Of a stretch of 64,000 nt of DNA, positions 17,358 to 26,412 are shown in pieces; within the stretch, counting starts at the first letter, position 1; each line of letters begins with the position of its first letter. The stretch is from assembly GCF_024345535.1 (NCBI RefSeq), contig NZ_JAGQBH010000002.1, positions 186,001-250,000 of the forward strand. Reading direction: 5' to 3'. Origin of the DNA: Cyanobium sp. N.Huapi 1H5. GTDB taxonomy: Bacteria > Cyanobacteriota > Cyanobacteriia > PCC-6307 > Cyanobiaceae. Made by a program: the position numbers and the translations under genes. Under the pieces are notes generated by a model. The model saw only the letters and a program-made list of their open reading frames with translations, had not been told where the DNA came from and made no database searches.

Positions 17358-17386
17358 AAGCCGGTCCCCAGGGCCGGCTTTTTTTT
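17358..17386 (+). terminator. Rho-independent terminator of tRNA-Ser
   Basis: AAGCCGG (17358-17364) pairs with CCGGCTT (17374-17380), followed by a run of eight T. It sits 8 bases after the tRNA. This is the only textbook terminator with a T-tract that I noticed in the window. Confidence 0.9.
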
Positions 17387-17472
17387 CGCCCGTCGCCCCA
17401 GGATTCAGCACAAGAAAATTTCGCCACCCCTGGTGGGGGGCGGGATGTCCCGGTCGGTTTGCTGATGCCGCC

Positions 17473-17487
17473 GCCCCGAAGCGGGGC
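17473..17487 (-). terminator. Hairpin downstream of pstB
   Basis: GCCCCG-AAG-CGGGGC is a perfect 6-bp hairpin 11 bases past the pstB stop, reading leftward. A second small hairpin (17424-17436) followed on the minus strand by an AAATTTT run lies further down. Together they probably end the pst transcript facing the tRNA gene. Confidence 0.45.
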
Positions 17488-17497
17488 TCAGCGGGGG

Positions 17498-18307
17498 TCA
17501 GCCGAAGCGTCCGCTGACGTAGTCGAGGGTCGACTGCTGACTGGGGGAGTTGAAGATGTTCTCGGTCTCGTTGAATTCCACCAGATAGCCCACCTTGCCG
17601 GAGCCACCTTCGACCGCCTCGGCATTGAAGAAGGCGGTCATGTCGGCGACACGGACCGCCTGCTGCATGTTGTGGGTGACGATCATGATCGTGTAGCTGC
17701 GCTTCAGTTCGTGCATCGTCTCCTCGATCTTGAGGGTCGAGATCGGATCGAGGGCCGAGCAGGGCTCGTCCATGAGGATCACCTCCGGCTCGGTGGCGAT
17801 GGCCCGGGCGATGCAGAGTCGCTGCTGCTGGCCGCCGGAGAGGGAGAAACCGCTTTCCTTGAGCTTGTCCTTGCACTCGTCCCAGACGGCCGCCTTGCGC
17901 AGGGAGCGCTCCACCAATTCGTCCATGTCACCCTTGTAGCCGTTGATCCGGGCACCGAAGGCGATGTTCTCGTAGATCGACTTGGGGAAGGGATTGGGCT
18001 TCTGGAACACCATGCCGATGCGGCGCCTCACCTCCACCGGATCCACCCGCTTGTCGTAGAGATCGTGCTGATCGAAGATCACCCGACCCTTGAGGCTGCA
18101 GCCTGGGATCAGGTCGTTCATGCGGTTGAGGGCCCGCAGCACCGTGCTCTTGCCGCAGCCCGAGGGGCCGATGAAGGCGGTCACCTTGCCCTTGGGCAGA
18201 TCCATGTAGACGTTCTTGACCGCCTCGAAGCTGCCGTAGGAGATGGTGACGTCCTGCAGGGACATGCAGACGTCGCTGGCCACGGTGGAGGAAGGGGAAG
18301 CAGTCAT
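17498..18307 (-). CDS. pstB: Phosphate ABC transporter ATP-binding protein
   Basis: PstB powers high-affinity phosphate uptake through PstCA. The 269-aa ATPase has Walker [20 protein letters not shown] with the PstB-specific RALNRMND, signature LSGGQQQR, Walker [13 protein letters not shown] and H-loop VTHNMQQA. It is the third gene of a pstC-pstA-pstB unit, 50 bp after pstA. No phoU or pstS follows. Confidence 0.97.
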   Translation of the reverse strand: MTASPSSTVASDVCMSLQDVTISYGSFEAVKNVYMDLPKGKVTAFIGPSGCGKSTVLRALNRMNDLIPGCSLKGRVIFDQHDLYDKRVDPVEVRRRIGMVFQKPNPFPKSIYENIAFGARINGYKGDMDELVERSLRKAAVWDECKDKLKESGFSLSGGQQQRLCIARAIATEPEVILMDEPCSALDPISTLKIEETMHELKRSYTIMIVTHNMQQAVRVADMTAFFNAEAVEGGSGKVGYLVEFNETENIFNSPSQQSTLDYVSGRFG

Positions 18308-18357
18308 GGGAGGGATGGGGTGAATCGGAGCCGGAGGGGATGGGGAAGGAAAGGACG

Positions 18358-19266
18358 TCAGGTGCGCGACACCCGGCTGATCCAGCGGGCCAGCAGGTTG
18401 GCACCGAGAATCATGATCACCAGCACGAAGGAGGCGGCCCAGGCCAGCTCGTTCTGGGCCTCATAGGGCATGATCGCGAAGTTGAAGATCAGCACCGACA
18501 TGGTGGCGATCGGATTGAACAGCCCCTCGGGCCAGAAGGGGGAGAACAGGGCGGTGAAGATGAGCGGAGCCGTTTCGCCGGCGGCCCGGGCGATCCCCAG
18601 CACCACGCCGGTGGCGATGGGGGTGAAGGCGGCCGGCAGGGTGATCCTGGTGATGGTCACGAAGCGGGAGGCGCCGACCCCGTAGGCCCCCCAGCGCAGC
18701 TCCTGAGGCACCAGCAGCAGGCCCTCGTAGGTGGTCTTGATCACGGTGGGAAGCATCAGCACCGAGAGGGCGATGCCGCCGGCCATGGCGCTGAAGCTCT
18801 GGTCGAAGAAGATCCGGGTGGCGACGATCAGGGAGTAGATGAAGACACCGCAGATGATCGAGGGCACACCGGCCAGCACGTCATTTCCGAAACGCACGAA
18901 GCGGGAGAACCAGCCGTTCTGGGCATATTCCGAGAGGTAGACACCGCCGCCCACCCCCACCGGAATGGCGATCAGGGAGGCGATCAGGGTGACGAGGATC
19001 GTGCCCAGGATGGCGTTGCCGATGCCGCCGCCTTCGAGGCCGGGAGCCGGGGGCAGTTCGGTCAGCAACTGCAGGCTGAGCAGCCGCCCCCCCTGGAACA
19101 GCACGTAGATGATCACCAGGAACAGGGGAATCACCGCGACCACGGCGAAGATTCCGGCGATGGCGGTGGCGATCTGGTTGAAGCGGTTGCGCTTCAGGGA
19201 CGGGTCGTAGTGCAGGGTGAGCCGTTCCGTGAAGTGACGGGTCGTCGGCGGAGTCGAGACGGACAT
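18358..19266 (-). CDS. pstA: Phosphate ABC transporter permease PstA
   Basis: A 302-aa membrane subunit of the phosphate importer. After about 25 soluble residues there are six helices. The family pattern [18 protein letters not shown], the conserved [13 protein letters not shown] loop and the EAA-type loop [16 protein letters not shown] before [10 protein letters not shown] are clear. The start is ATG 19266 (MSVSTPP); the open frame further upstream overlaps the gap after pstC and has no similarity. Confidence 0.95.
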   Translation of the reverse strand: MSVSTPPTTRHFTERLTLHYDPSLKRNRFNQIATAIAGIFAVVAVIPLFLVIIYVLFQGGRLLSLQLLTELPPAPGLEGGGIGNAILGTILVTLIASLIAIPVGVGGGVYLSEYAQNGWFSRFVRFGNDVLAGVPSIICGVFIYSLIVATRIFFDQSFSAMAGGIALSVLMLPTVIKTTYEGLLLVPQELRWGAYGVGASRFVTITRITLPAAFTPIATGVVLGIARAAGETAPLIFTALFSPFWPEGLFNPIATMSVLIFNFAIMPYEAQNELAWAASFVLVIMILGANLLARWISRVSRT

Positions 19267-19316
19267 AGCCAGGGAACGTCGTGAACGGGGGTGGGTGGAT
19301 CGGAAGGGGTTTGGAC

Positions 19317-20270
19317 TCAGTAGCGCAGGCTGAGGCGCCGCACGATCCACTGGGCCATCACGTTGACGACGAAGGTGAGGATCATCAGAACGACGGCCGC
19401 GTACATCAGGGCTGAGACCTGGATGCCATCGGCCTCACCGAACTGGTTGGCCAGCATGGAGGAAATGGTGTTGCCCGGGGCCAGCAGGGAGACGCTGAAA
19501 TTGAGGGAGTTGCCGATGATCATCGTCACCGCCATGGTTTCACCCATGGCCCGTCCGAGGGAGAGCATCACGCCACCCATGATCGAGGAGACCGCGGCCG
19601 GCAGGATGACGTTGAAGATGGCCCCCCATCGGGTGGTGCCCACCCCGTAGGCCCCCTGGCGCAGCTCGATCGGCACCTGGTTGAGGGCATCGCGGGAGAT
19701 GGCGGTGATGATCGGCAGCACCATCACCACCAGGATGAGGATGGCCGGAGCCGTGCCGGGACCCTGGGGTTCGGTGGCGAAGAACGGTGTCCAGCCCAGG
19801 CTGGAGTGGAGAAAGCTGAGGAAAGGGCGGATCGCCGGCTCCATCACGAAGATGGCCCAAAGACCGAGCACCACCGAAGGAATGGCGGCGAGCAGCTCCA
19901 CCAGCAGGCCGATCAGGTCCCTGATCCCGCGGGGGAGCAGGTCCTCGGTGATGAAGATCGCCGTTCCCAGACCGATGGGCACGGCGATCAGCAACGAGAG
20001 GATCGAGGTGACGAGGGTGCCGTAGATGGCGATCAGGGCGCCATAGTCCTCATTGACCGGATCCCAGGCGGAGGTGGTCAGGAACTTGAGCCCGAAGGTG
20101 GCCATGGCCTCCTTGGCGCCGCTGAACACCGTCACGAAGATCGCCAGAAGGACGATCCCCACCGACGCCGCCAGCACGAGGGTCAGCTGGCGGAAGCCGA
20201 TGTCGACCAGCTTCTCCTGGGGTGGCCGCCGTCTGAGGGTGAACGCGTCGGTGGAGGGGGTGCTCCTCAT
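19317..20270 (-). CDS. pstC: Phosphate ABC transporter permease PstC
   Basis: A 317-aa permease, first gene of the pst unit. It has an N-terminal helix (QLTLVLAASVGIVLLAIFV), the PstC-type YGTLVTSILSLLIAVPIGLG stretch, and the loop PIELRQGAYGVGTTRW. ATG 20270 gives a normal length. A Pho-box-like direct repeat lies 60-80 bases upstream, pointing to phosphate-starvation control by PhoB (SphR). The phosphate-binding protein gene pstS is not in this window, so it must be encoded elsewhere. Confidence 0.95.
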   Translation of the reverse strand: MRSTPSTDAFTLRRRPPQEKLVDIGFRQLTLVLAASVGIVLLAIFVTVFSGAKEAMATFGLKFLTTSAWDPVNEDYGALIAIYGTLVTSILSLLIAVPIGLGTAIFITEDLLPRGIRDLIGLLVELLAAIPSVVLGLWAIFVMEPAIRPFLSFLHSSLGWTPFFATEPQGPGTAPAILILVVMVLPIITAISRDALNQVPIELRQGAYGVGTTRWGAIFNVILPAAVSSIMGGVMLSLGRAMGETMAVTMIIGNSLNFSVSLLAPGNTISSMLANQFGEADGIQVSALMYAAVVLMILTFVVNVMAQWIVRRLSLRY

Positions 20271-20332
20271 GCAGCAATGATGCCGGTCGGCATGGACGTT
20301 GCACCTGATCTCAGCACGAGTTTCAGCCGGCC

Positions 20333-20351
20333 CGTTTAAGCTCGGTTTAAC
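20333..20351 (-). promoter_or_regulatory. Pho-box-like direct repeat upstream of pstC
   Basis: Reading the minus strand, GTTAAACC-GAG-CTTAAACG gives two 8-base xTTAAxxx units with a 3-base spacer, the cyanobacterial Pho box arrangement (PyTTAAPyPy repeats). It lies in the 124-bp gap between pstC and dnaK. The match and position support phosphate control of pstCAB; a third repeat is not evident. Confidence 0.65.
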
Positions 20352-20394
20352 GGTCGACAGGCTCCGGTAGCGTTGGGCCGCCATCAGGACTTCC

Positions 20395-22542
20395 ATGGGG
20401 CGCATCGTCGGCATCGATCTGGGCACCACCAATTCGGTGGTGGCCGTGCTCGAAGGCGGCAGGCCCCAGGTCATCGCCAACGCCGAAGGGGGCCGCACCA
20501 CCCCGTCGGTGGTGGGCTTCAGCCGCGACCAGGAGCTGCTGGTGGGCCAGCTGGCCCGCCGTCAGCTCGTGCTGAACCCCCGCAACACCTTCGCCAACCT
20601 GAAGCGCTTCGTCGGCCGCAGCTGGGATGAACTCGACGAGGGCAGCCTGGGGGTGCCCTACAGCGTGCGGGCCAACGACCAGGGCAACGTGCGCGTCATC
20701 TGCCCGGCCACGGAACGGGAGTACGCCCCCGAGGAGCTGGTGGCCTCGATCCTGCGCAAGCTGGTCGATGACGCCACCACCTACCTGGGGGAGGCCGTCG
20801 AGGCGGCGGTGATCACGGTGCCGGCCTACTTCAACGATGCCCAGCGCCAGGCCACCCGTGATGCCGGACGCCTGGCGGGCATCACGGTGGAGCGGATCCT
20901 CAACGAACCCACCGCTGCGGCGCTGGCCTACGGCTTCGATCGCAGCACCGTCAAGCGGGTGCTGGTGTTCGACCTCGGCGGCGGCACCTTCGACGTGTCG
21001 GTGCTGCGCATCGCCAACGGCGTCTTCGACGTCATGGCCACCAGCGGCGATACCCAGCTGGGTGGTAACGACTGGGACCGGCGCATCGTCGACTGGGTGG
21101 CCGAGGCCTTCCTCGCCGAACACAGCACCGACCTGCGCCGCGACCGCCAGGCCCTGCAGCGGCTCACCGAGGCCGCCGAGAAGGCCAAGCAGGAACTCTC
21201 GGGCGTGCAGAGCACGCCGCTGTCGCTGCCCTTCATCGCCACGGGGCCCGACGGCCCCCTCCACATCGAGACCACCCTGGAGCGCGGCACCTTCGAGGGG
21301 CTCTGCCCCGACCTGCTCGACCGGCTGCTGCGCCCGGTCCAGCGGGCCCTGCGGGATTCGGGCCTGAGTGCCGACGCCATCGACGATGTCGTGCTGGTGG
21401 GCGGTTCCACCCGCATGCCGATGGTGCAGGAGATGGTGCGCACCCTGATTCCGCGGGAGCCCTGCCAGTCGGTCAACCCCGACGAGGTGGTGGCGATCGG
21501 CGCGGCGGTCCAGGCCGGCATCCTCACCGGTGAACTGCGGGACCTGATGCTCAACGACGTCACGCCCCTCTCCCTCGGCCTGGAGACGATCGGCGGGGTG
21601 ATGAAGGTGCTGATTCCGCGCAACACCCCGATTCCGGTGCGCAAGTCGGATCTGTTCAGCACCTCCGAGGCCAACCAGTCGTCGGTGGAGATCCATGTGC
21701 TGCAGGGGGAGCGTCAGATGGCGGCCGACAACAAGTCGCTCGGTCGCTTCCGCCTCTCCGGCATCCCGCCGGCCCCCCGCGGTGTGCCCCAGGTGCAGGT
21801 GTCCTTCGACATCGACGCCAACGGCCTGCTGCAGGTGTCCGCCACCGACCGCACCACCGGGCGCCAGCAGAGCGTTTCGATCCAGGGGGGCTCGAACCTC
21901 AGCGAGGAGGAGATCAACAAGCTGCTGGAGGAGGCGGAGCGCAAGTCGGTGGAGGATCGCCGCAAGCGGGCCGTCATCGACCGCCGCAACCGCGCCCAGA
22001 CCCTGGTGGCCCAGGCCGAGCGGCGGCTGCGGGATGCCGCCCTGGAGCTGGGCCCCGCCGGTGCCGACCGCCAGCAGCGCGCCGTGGAGCTGGCCCTGCG
22101 CGATGTGCAGGATGTGCTGGCCCAGGAGGACCCCGCCGACCTCGAGCTGGCCGTGAGCCAGCTGCAGGAGGCCCTGTTCGGCCTCAACCGCCGCCTGCTG
22201 GGGGAACGGCGGGCGGAGAGCGGCCCGCTCCAGGGGCTCAAGAACACCCTGGGGTCCCTCAAGGACGAACTCTTCTCCGACGACGACTGGGACGACTGGG
22301 GCGGATCGGGCCGTTCCGACCCCTGGTCGAGCCCGCCCCGGCCGCTGCAGCGGGATCCCTACCCCCTCGGCCGCTTCAGCGAACGGGAGGCGGGCTACGA
22401 CGACGACCCCCCGTCCCGCCGCTGGGACAACGGCCGCTCCTGGGATCGCCAGGAGCCCTACGACCGTGAACCCTCCGGCGAGCGGCACCGGCCACGCGGC
22501 GGCGGCCGCTACGACCAGGACGATCCCTGGGCCGACGGCTGA
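20395..22542 (+). CDS. Hsp70 chaperone DnaK, probably the DnaK3 type
   Basis: A 715-aa Hsp70. ATPase motifs include GIDLGTTNSVVAV, VFDLGGGTFDVSVL and VLVGGSTRMPMVQ, and the substrate domain starts around NDVTPLSLGLET. The last about 95 residues form a disordered tail rich in Asp, Trp, Arg and Pro (DDDWDDW, DRQEPYDREP) and lack the EEVD-like end. Cyanobacteria carry several DnaK paralogues; a J-protein gene directly downstream and a long tail match Synechocystis DnaK3 (sll1932 beside the dnaJ sll1933), which is essential and partly thylakoid-bound. The exact paralogue is inferred. Confidence 0.85.
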   Translation: MGRIVGIDLGTTNSVVAVLEGGRPQVIANAEGGRTTPSVVGFSRDQELLVGQLARRQLVLNPRNTFANLKRFVGRSWDELDEGSLGVPYSVRANDQGNVRVICPATEREYAPEELVASILRKLVDDATTYLGEAVEAAVITVPAYFNDAQRQATRDAGRLAGITVERILNEPTAAALAYGFDRSTVKRVLVFDLGGGTFDVSVLRIANGVFDVMATSGDTQLGGNDWDRRIVDWVAEAFLAEHSTDLRRDRQALQRLTEAAEKAKQELSGVQSTPLSLPFIATGPDGPLHIETTLERGTFEGLCPDLLDRLLRPVQRALRDSGLSADAIDDVVLVGGSTRMPMVQEMVRTLIPREPCQSVNPDEVVAIGAAVQAGILTGELRDLMLNDVTPLSLGLETIGGVMKVLIPRNTPIPVRKSDLFSTSEANQSSVEIHVLQGERQMAADNKSLGRFRLSGIPPAPRGVPQVQVSFDIDANGLLQVSATDRTTGRQQSVSIQGGSNLSEEEINKLLEEAERKSVEDRRKRAVIDRRNRAQTLVAQAERRLRDAALELGPAGADRQQRAVELALRDVQDVLAQEDPADLELAVSQLQEALFGLNRRLLGERRAESGPLQGLKNTLGSLKDELFSDDDWDDWGGSGRSDPWSSPPRPLQRDPYPLGRFSEREAGYDDDPPSRRWDNGRSWDRQEPYDREPSGERHRPRGGGRYDQDDPWADG

Positions 22543-22547
22543 GGGAC

Positions 22548-23492
22548 GTGAGCCAGTCCCCCACCTTCGACCCGGTGGCCAGCGCCAGCCGTGATCACTG
22601 GGAGGTGCTCGGCCTGTCCGCGGGCGCCGACGCCGCCAGCATCAAGCGGGCCTTCCGCCAGCAGGCCCGCCGTTGGCACCCGGACCTCAACGGCAACGAC
22701 CCGGTGGCGGAGGCCCGCTTCAAGGAGGTCAATGAGGCCTACGCGGTGCTCTCCGATCCGGTCCGCCGCCGCGCCTGGGAGGCCGGCGAGGGCCAGGACA
22801 GCGCCGGTCTCGACAGCGATCCCTTCGCCACGGGTTTTCCCCGCTTCGAGGACTACCTGGCGGAGCTGTTCGGCCAGGAGCGCCGCAGCCCGCAGGACTG
22901 GGAGGAGGAGTCCATCGAGGAGGAGCCCCCCCCGGCCGGCGAGGTGACCACGGCGCCGGCCTCACCGCCACCGGTGATGGCCGCCACGGATGAGGAAACC
23001 CTCGTCACCCTCACACCGGAGCAGGCCCTCAGCGGACAGCGACTGGAGCTGGAGCTGCGCGACGGCACCGTGGTGGAGGTCTGGACGCCCCCCCTGGCGG
23101 GCGATGGCTGGCGGCTGCGCCTGGCCGGGGTGGCGGCCGGTGGGGCCGACCACTTCCTGCAGCTGCGGGTGCGCACCGCGGAGGGGCTGCGCATCGATGG
23201 CCTGCGGGTGCACTACCAGCTCGACCTCCACCCCGCCGATGCCGCCCTCGGCTGCCAGGCGGTGGTGCCCACCCTGGAGGGGCCCGTACGGCTGCGGGTG
23301 CCGCCCGGATCCTCCAGCGGCCGGCTGCTGCGGCTGCGGCAGCGGGGGCAGCGCCAGGGGGAGCAGCGGGGCGACCAGCTCGTGGAGGTGCGGATCGTCG
23401 TGCCGGACCGGCCGACGGAGGCGGAGGAGGCCCTGTTCCGGCGCCTGCGGGAGCTGGACCGGGAACAGAACGGCCCCAGGGACGGGGACTGA
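22548..23492 (+). CDS. J-domain co-chaperone (DnaJ, no zinc finger)
   Basis: A 314-aa J-protein starting at GTG 22548, 5 bp after dnaK. The N-terminal J-domain (about residues 14-78) holds the essential HPD in ARRWHPDLNG. An acidic, proline-rich linker follows (EEESIEEEPPP), then a C-terminal DnaJ peptide-binding domain beginning VTLTPEQALSG, ending near LFRRLREL. There are no CxxCxGxG repeats, so it is class B/CbpA-like. It is the likely dedicated partner of the DnaK upstream. Confidence 0.9.
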   Translation: MSQSPTFDPVASASRDHWEVLGLSAGADAASIKRAFRQQARRWHPDLNGNDPVAEARFKEVNEAYAVLSDPVRRRAWEAGEGQDSAGLDSDPFATGFPRFEDYLAELFGQERRSPQDWEEESIEEEPPPAGEVTTAPASPPPVMAATDEETLVTLTPEQALSGQRLELELRDGTVVEVWTPPLAGDGWRLRLAGVAAGGADHFLQLRVRTAEGLRIDGLRVHYQLDLHPADAALGCQAVVPTLEGPVRLRVPPGSSSGRLLRLRQRGQRQGEQRGDQLVEVRIVVPDRPTEAEEALFRRLRELDREQNGPRDGD

Positions 23493-23548
23493 AGCTCCCA
23501 TCGGCCGCCAACGGATGAGACACTGGCCTGCGCCCCACCCCTGACGAT

Positions 23549-23980
23549 GTGACAGACGGCGGTCTCCCACCCAACCCGGTGCATGTCCTGCTGTTCGATC
23601 CGGGCAGCGACCAGGAAGGCATCCACTCGCTCGAGCTCGGCGGTCGCACGGTGGTGCTGTTGTTCGAGAACCCGGATGACGCCGAGCGCTACGCCGGGCT
23701 GCTGGAGGCCCAGGACTTCCCGGTGCCCTGCGTCGAGGCCCTCAATCGCCAGGAGCTGGAAGATTTCTGCGCCGAGGCAGGCTACGAGGCCCGCTTCGTT
23801 CCCGCCGGGTTCATGCCCGAGAGCGAGGAGGAGCGCCTGCTGCTTGCCCCGCCCGCCCGCAACATGGAGCTGACGGGCTGGAAGGAGGATCCGGCGGCCT
23901 CCGACGTGACCGATCCCCATGGCCCCGCCGGCGATGCGGAGCTCGAAGCCTTCCGCCGTCGCCTCGAAGGTCTGCTTTGA
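23549..23980 (+). CDS. DUF3110 family protein
   Basis: A 143-aa soluble acidic protein beginning at GTG 23549. The central VHVLLFDPGSDQEGIHSLEL, LLFENPDDAERYAGLLEAQDFP and ALNRQELEDFC segments match the cyanobacterial/plastid DUF3110 family, whose function is unknown. The C-terminal AELEAFRRRLEGLL is a short amphipathic helix. It overlaps murQ by 4 bp, so the two are translated together, though no functional link is obvious. Confidence 0.8.
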   Translation: MTDGGLPPNPVHVLLFDPGSDQEGIHSLELGGRTVVLLFENPDDAERYAGLLEAQDFPVPCVEALNRQELEDFCAEAGYEARFVPAGFMPESEEERLLLAPPARNMELTGWKEDPAASDVTDPHGPAGDAELEAFRRRLEGLL

Positions 23981-24924
23981 GTGCCCCCGGCGGCGACAGG
24001 GGCCACCTGCTCACCGAGCGGCCCAACCCGGCCAGCGAGAACCTCGACCAGCTGCCGACCGAGAGCCTGGTGGAGCTGTTCTGCGCCAACGACCTGCTGC
24101 CCCAGCGGGCGGTGGCCGCCGCCGCTCCGGCCCTGGCGGCCGCCATCGATGCCATCGCCGCACGCCTGGCGCAGGGGGGGCGCCTCTTCTATCTGGGGGC
24201 GGGAACCTCAGGACGGCTGGGGGTGCTGGATGCGGCGGAGTGTCCGCCCACCTTCTGCAGTCCCCCCGAGCTGGTGCAGGGGGTGCTGGCGGGCGGGACG
24301 GCGGCCCTGCTGCGCAGCTCCGAAGGCCTCGAGGACCTGCGGGAAGCGGGCCGCGACGACCTCATCCAGCGGGGCTTCGGCCCGGATGATGCCCTGGTGG
24401 GCATCGCCGCCGGCGGCACCACCCCCTATGTGCTCGGGGGGCTGGCCCACGCGCAGGCGATCGGGGCCCTCACCATCGCCATGGCATGCGTGCCGGCCGA
24501 GCAGGTGCCGATGCCCTGCGACATTGACATCCGCCTGCTGACCGGGCCCGAACTGCTGACCGGCTCCACCCGGCTCAAGGCCGGCACCGCCACCAAGATG
24601 GCGCTCAACATCCTCTCCACCGGCGTGATGGTGCGCCTCGGCAAGGTCTTCGGCAACCGGATGGTGGACGTGGCGGTCACCAACAGCAAGCTGGAGGACC
24701 GGGCCCTGCGCATCCTGCGGGATCTGGCCGGTGTTCCCCGCGAACAGGGCCTGGGCCTGCTGGAGCGGGCCGGCGGATCGGTGCGGCTGGCGCTGCTGAT
24801 GGCCGCCTCCGGCCTCGAGGCCGGGGCGGCCCGTGCGGCCCTGGAGCGCCACGGCCCCGGCCTGCGCCAGTGCCTCGAGGCCCTCGGGGTCAGCCTGCCG
24901 CCGTCGTCGCCCCCTCTTCGCTGA
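23977..24924 (+). CDS. murQ: N-acetylmuramic acid 6-phosphate etherase
   Basis: MurQ cleaves the lactyl ether of MurNAc-6-phosphate to give GlcNAc-6-phosphate during peptidoglycan recycling. The 315-aa product has the opening TERPNPASENLDQL, the SIS-domain loop LGAGTSGRLGVLDAAECPPTF, and ALNILSTGVMVRLGK-type helix, all characteristic. It starts at TTG 23977, overlapping the previous stop. The end overlaps mtnP by 35 bp on the opposite strand. No anmK or muramic transporter is nearby. Confidence 0.93.
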   Translation: MSAPGGDRGHLLTERPNPASENLDQLPTESLVELFCANDLLPQRAVAAAAPALAAAIDAIAARLAQGGRLFYLGAGTSGRLGVLDAAECPPTFCSPPELVQGVLAGGTAALLRSSEGLEDLREAGRDDLIQRGFGPDDALVGIAAGGTTPYVLGGLAHAQAIGALTIAMACVPAEQVPMPCDIDIRLLTGPELLTGSTRLKAGTATKMALNILSTGVMVRLGKVFGNRMVDVAVTNSKLEDRALRILRDLAGVPREQGLGLLERAGGSVRLALLMAASGLEAGAARAALERHGPGLRQCLEALGVSLPPSSPPLR

Positions 24925-25861
24925 ACGGTCCCCAGTAGGGGGCGGTGAACAGCTCGGTGCGGCGCCGGGTGGCCGGGGGCACCTGGGCGGCCGGGGTCAT
25001 CAGGGCATCGCGCAGGGCCTGGTGGGCCGGGCTGGGGGGCCGCAGGGCCTGCACCCGTTCGGCGGCCAGCCGCACGATCTGCTGGGCCAGGGCCGCATTG
25101 GCACGGAGGTTGTCGATCACCAGCTCGACGGTGACGGCGTCATGCATCGCATGCCAGCAGTCGTAATCGGTGACCATCGCCAGGGTGGCGTAGGCCATCT
25201 CCGCCTCCCGGGCCAGCCGTGCCTCGGTGTGGTTGGTCATGCCGATCACGGTGCAGCCCCAGGAGCGGTAGAGCTCCGATTCCGCCCGGGTGGAGAAGGC
25301 CGGCCCCTCCATGCAGAGGTAGGTGCCGCCGCGGTGCAGCTGGCGCCCCTCCGGCATCAGGCTGTCGCTGACGTCGCCGAGGACCCGGGAGAGCACGGCG
25401 CAGTAGGGGTCCGCATTGCCGACGTGGGCCACCAGGCCCTCCCCGAAGAAGGTCAGCGGCCGCTGCATGGTGCGGTCGATGAACTGATCGGGCACCACCA
25501 TGTCGAGGGGCCGCACGTTCTCCTGGAGGGAACCCACGGCCGACACCGAGAGGATCCAGCGCACACCAAGGGAGCGCAGGGCCCAGAGGTTGGCCCGGTA
25601 GGGAACCTCGCTGGGGGTGAAGGTGTGGTGACGGCCGTGCCGGGCCAGGAAGACCACCTCCAGATCACCGATGCGGCCGATCCGCAGGCTGTCGGAGGGA
25701 GCCCCGTAGGGGGTGTCGACCGTCAGTTCGCGCACGTCCTCGAGGCCCTCCATGGCATAGAGGCCGCTGCCACCGAGCACCCCGAGGCGGGCCCGGGAAA
25801 GGTCGGACGTCGGCAGACCGCTGGCCTGGGGCGATGGGGAAGGGGGCTCGGTGGTGGCCAT
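24890..25861 (-). CDS. mtnP: S-methyl-5'-thioadenosine phosphorylase
   Basis: MtnP splits methylthioadenosine, a by-product of polyamine synthesis and related reactions, into adenine and methylthioribose-1-phosphate for methionine salvage. Visible features are the phosphate loop [10 protein letters not shown] near residue 26, [21 protein letters not shown], and [12 protein letters not shown] with [15 protein letters not shown] in the C-terminal half. ATG 25861 (MATTEPP) gives 323 aa; the N-terminal 20 residues are variable. The last about 30 residues extend past the usual family end, overlapping murQ. Confidence 0.92.
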   Translation of the reverse strand: MATTEPPSPSPQASGLPTSDLSRARLGVLGGSGLYAMEGLEDVRELTVDTPYGAPSDSLRIGRIGDLEVVFLARHGRHHTFTPSEVPYRANLWALRSLGVRWILSVSAVGSLQENVRPLDMVVPDQFIDRTMQRPLTFFGEGLVAHVGNADPYCAVLSRVLGDVSDSLMPEGRQLHRGGTYLCMEGPAFSTRAESELYRSWGCTVIGMTNHTEARLAREAEMAYATLAMVTDYDCWHAMHDAVTVELVIDNLRANAALAQQIVRLAAERVQALRPPSPAHQALRDALMTPAAQVPPATRRRTELFTAPYWGPFSEEGATTAAG

Positions 25862-25910
25862 GGATGCGGGGTGCCCTGGACGGATACAGTCGAAGTTTGC
25901 CTCCTCGACC

Positions 25911-26351
25911 GTGCCCAAGGCCCTGATGGACACCGACGCCGGACTGATCACCATCGATCTGTTCGACGCCGATGCCCCCGGTACCGTCGCGAACTTCGTG
26001 AAGCTCTCCAAGGACGGCTTCTATGACGGCCTGGCCTTCCACCGGGTGATCAACGGCTTCATGGCCCAGGGGGGTTGCCCCAACAGCCGTGAGGGAGCCC
26101 GCGGCATGGCCGGCACCGGTGGCCCCGGCTACACGATTCCCTGCGAGATCAATGCGCAGAAGCACAAGGCCGGCAGCCTGTCGATGGCCCATGCGGGCCG
26201 CAACACCGGCGGCAGCCAGTTCTTCCTGTGCCATGGCCCCCAGCCCCACCTTGATGGCCAGCACACCGTGTTCGGCCACACCGAGAACATCGATGTGGTG
26301 CTGGCCCTGAAGAACGGCAGCCGGATCCGCAAGGTCACGATCGAGGACTGA
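25911..26351 (+). CDS. Peptidyl-prolyl cis-trans isomerase (cyclophilin type)
   Basis: A 146-aa single-domain cyclophilin, catalysing proline isomerisation in protein folding. Signature segments are [18 protein letters not shown] (with the catalytic Arg), [20 protein letters not shown] and HTVFGH. There is no signal peptide, so it is cytoplasmic. GTG 25911 ([10 protein letters not shown]) is chosen as the start because cyanobacterial homologues begin there; the divergent mtnP start is 49 bp away. It is convergent with ribBA across a long hairpin. Confidence 0.95.
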   Translation: MPKALMDTDAGLITIDLFDADAPGTVANFVKLSKDGFYDGLAFHRVINGFMAQGGCPNSREGARGMAGTGGPGYTIPCEINAQKHKAGSLSMAHAGRNTGGSQFFLCHGPQPHLDGQHTVFGHTENIDVVLALKNGSRIRKVTIED

Positions 26352-26358
26352 GCCACCG

Positions 26359-26412
26359 CTGGTCCTGAGCTGCCGGTCCGCCCACCAGGGCCCGGCGGCG
26401 CCTCAGGACCAG
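26359..26412. terminator. Long nested hairpin between cyclophilin and ribBA
   Basis: CTGGTCCTGAG (26359-26369) pairs perfectly with CTCAGGACCAG (26402-26412), with an inner GCCGG/CCGGC stem (26372-26376 and 26392-26396). The right arm includes the ribBA stop codon. It lies between convergent genes, so it probably ends both transcripts. No T-tract is present. Confidence 0.6.
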
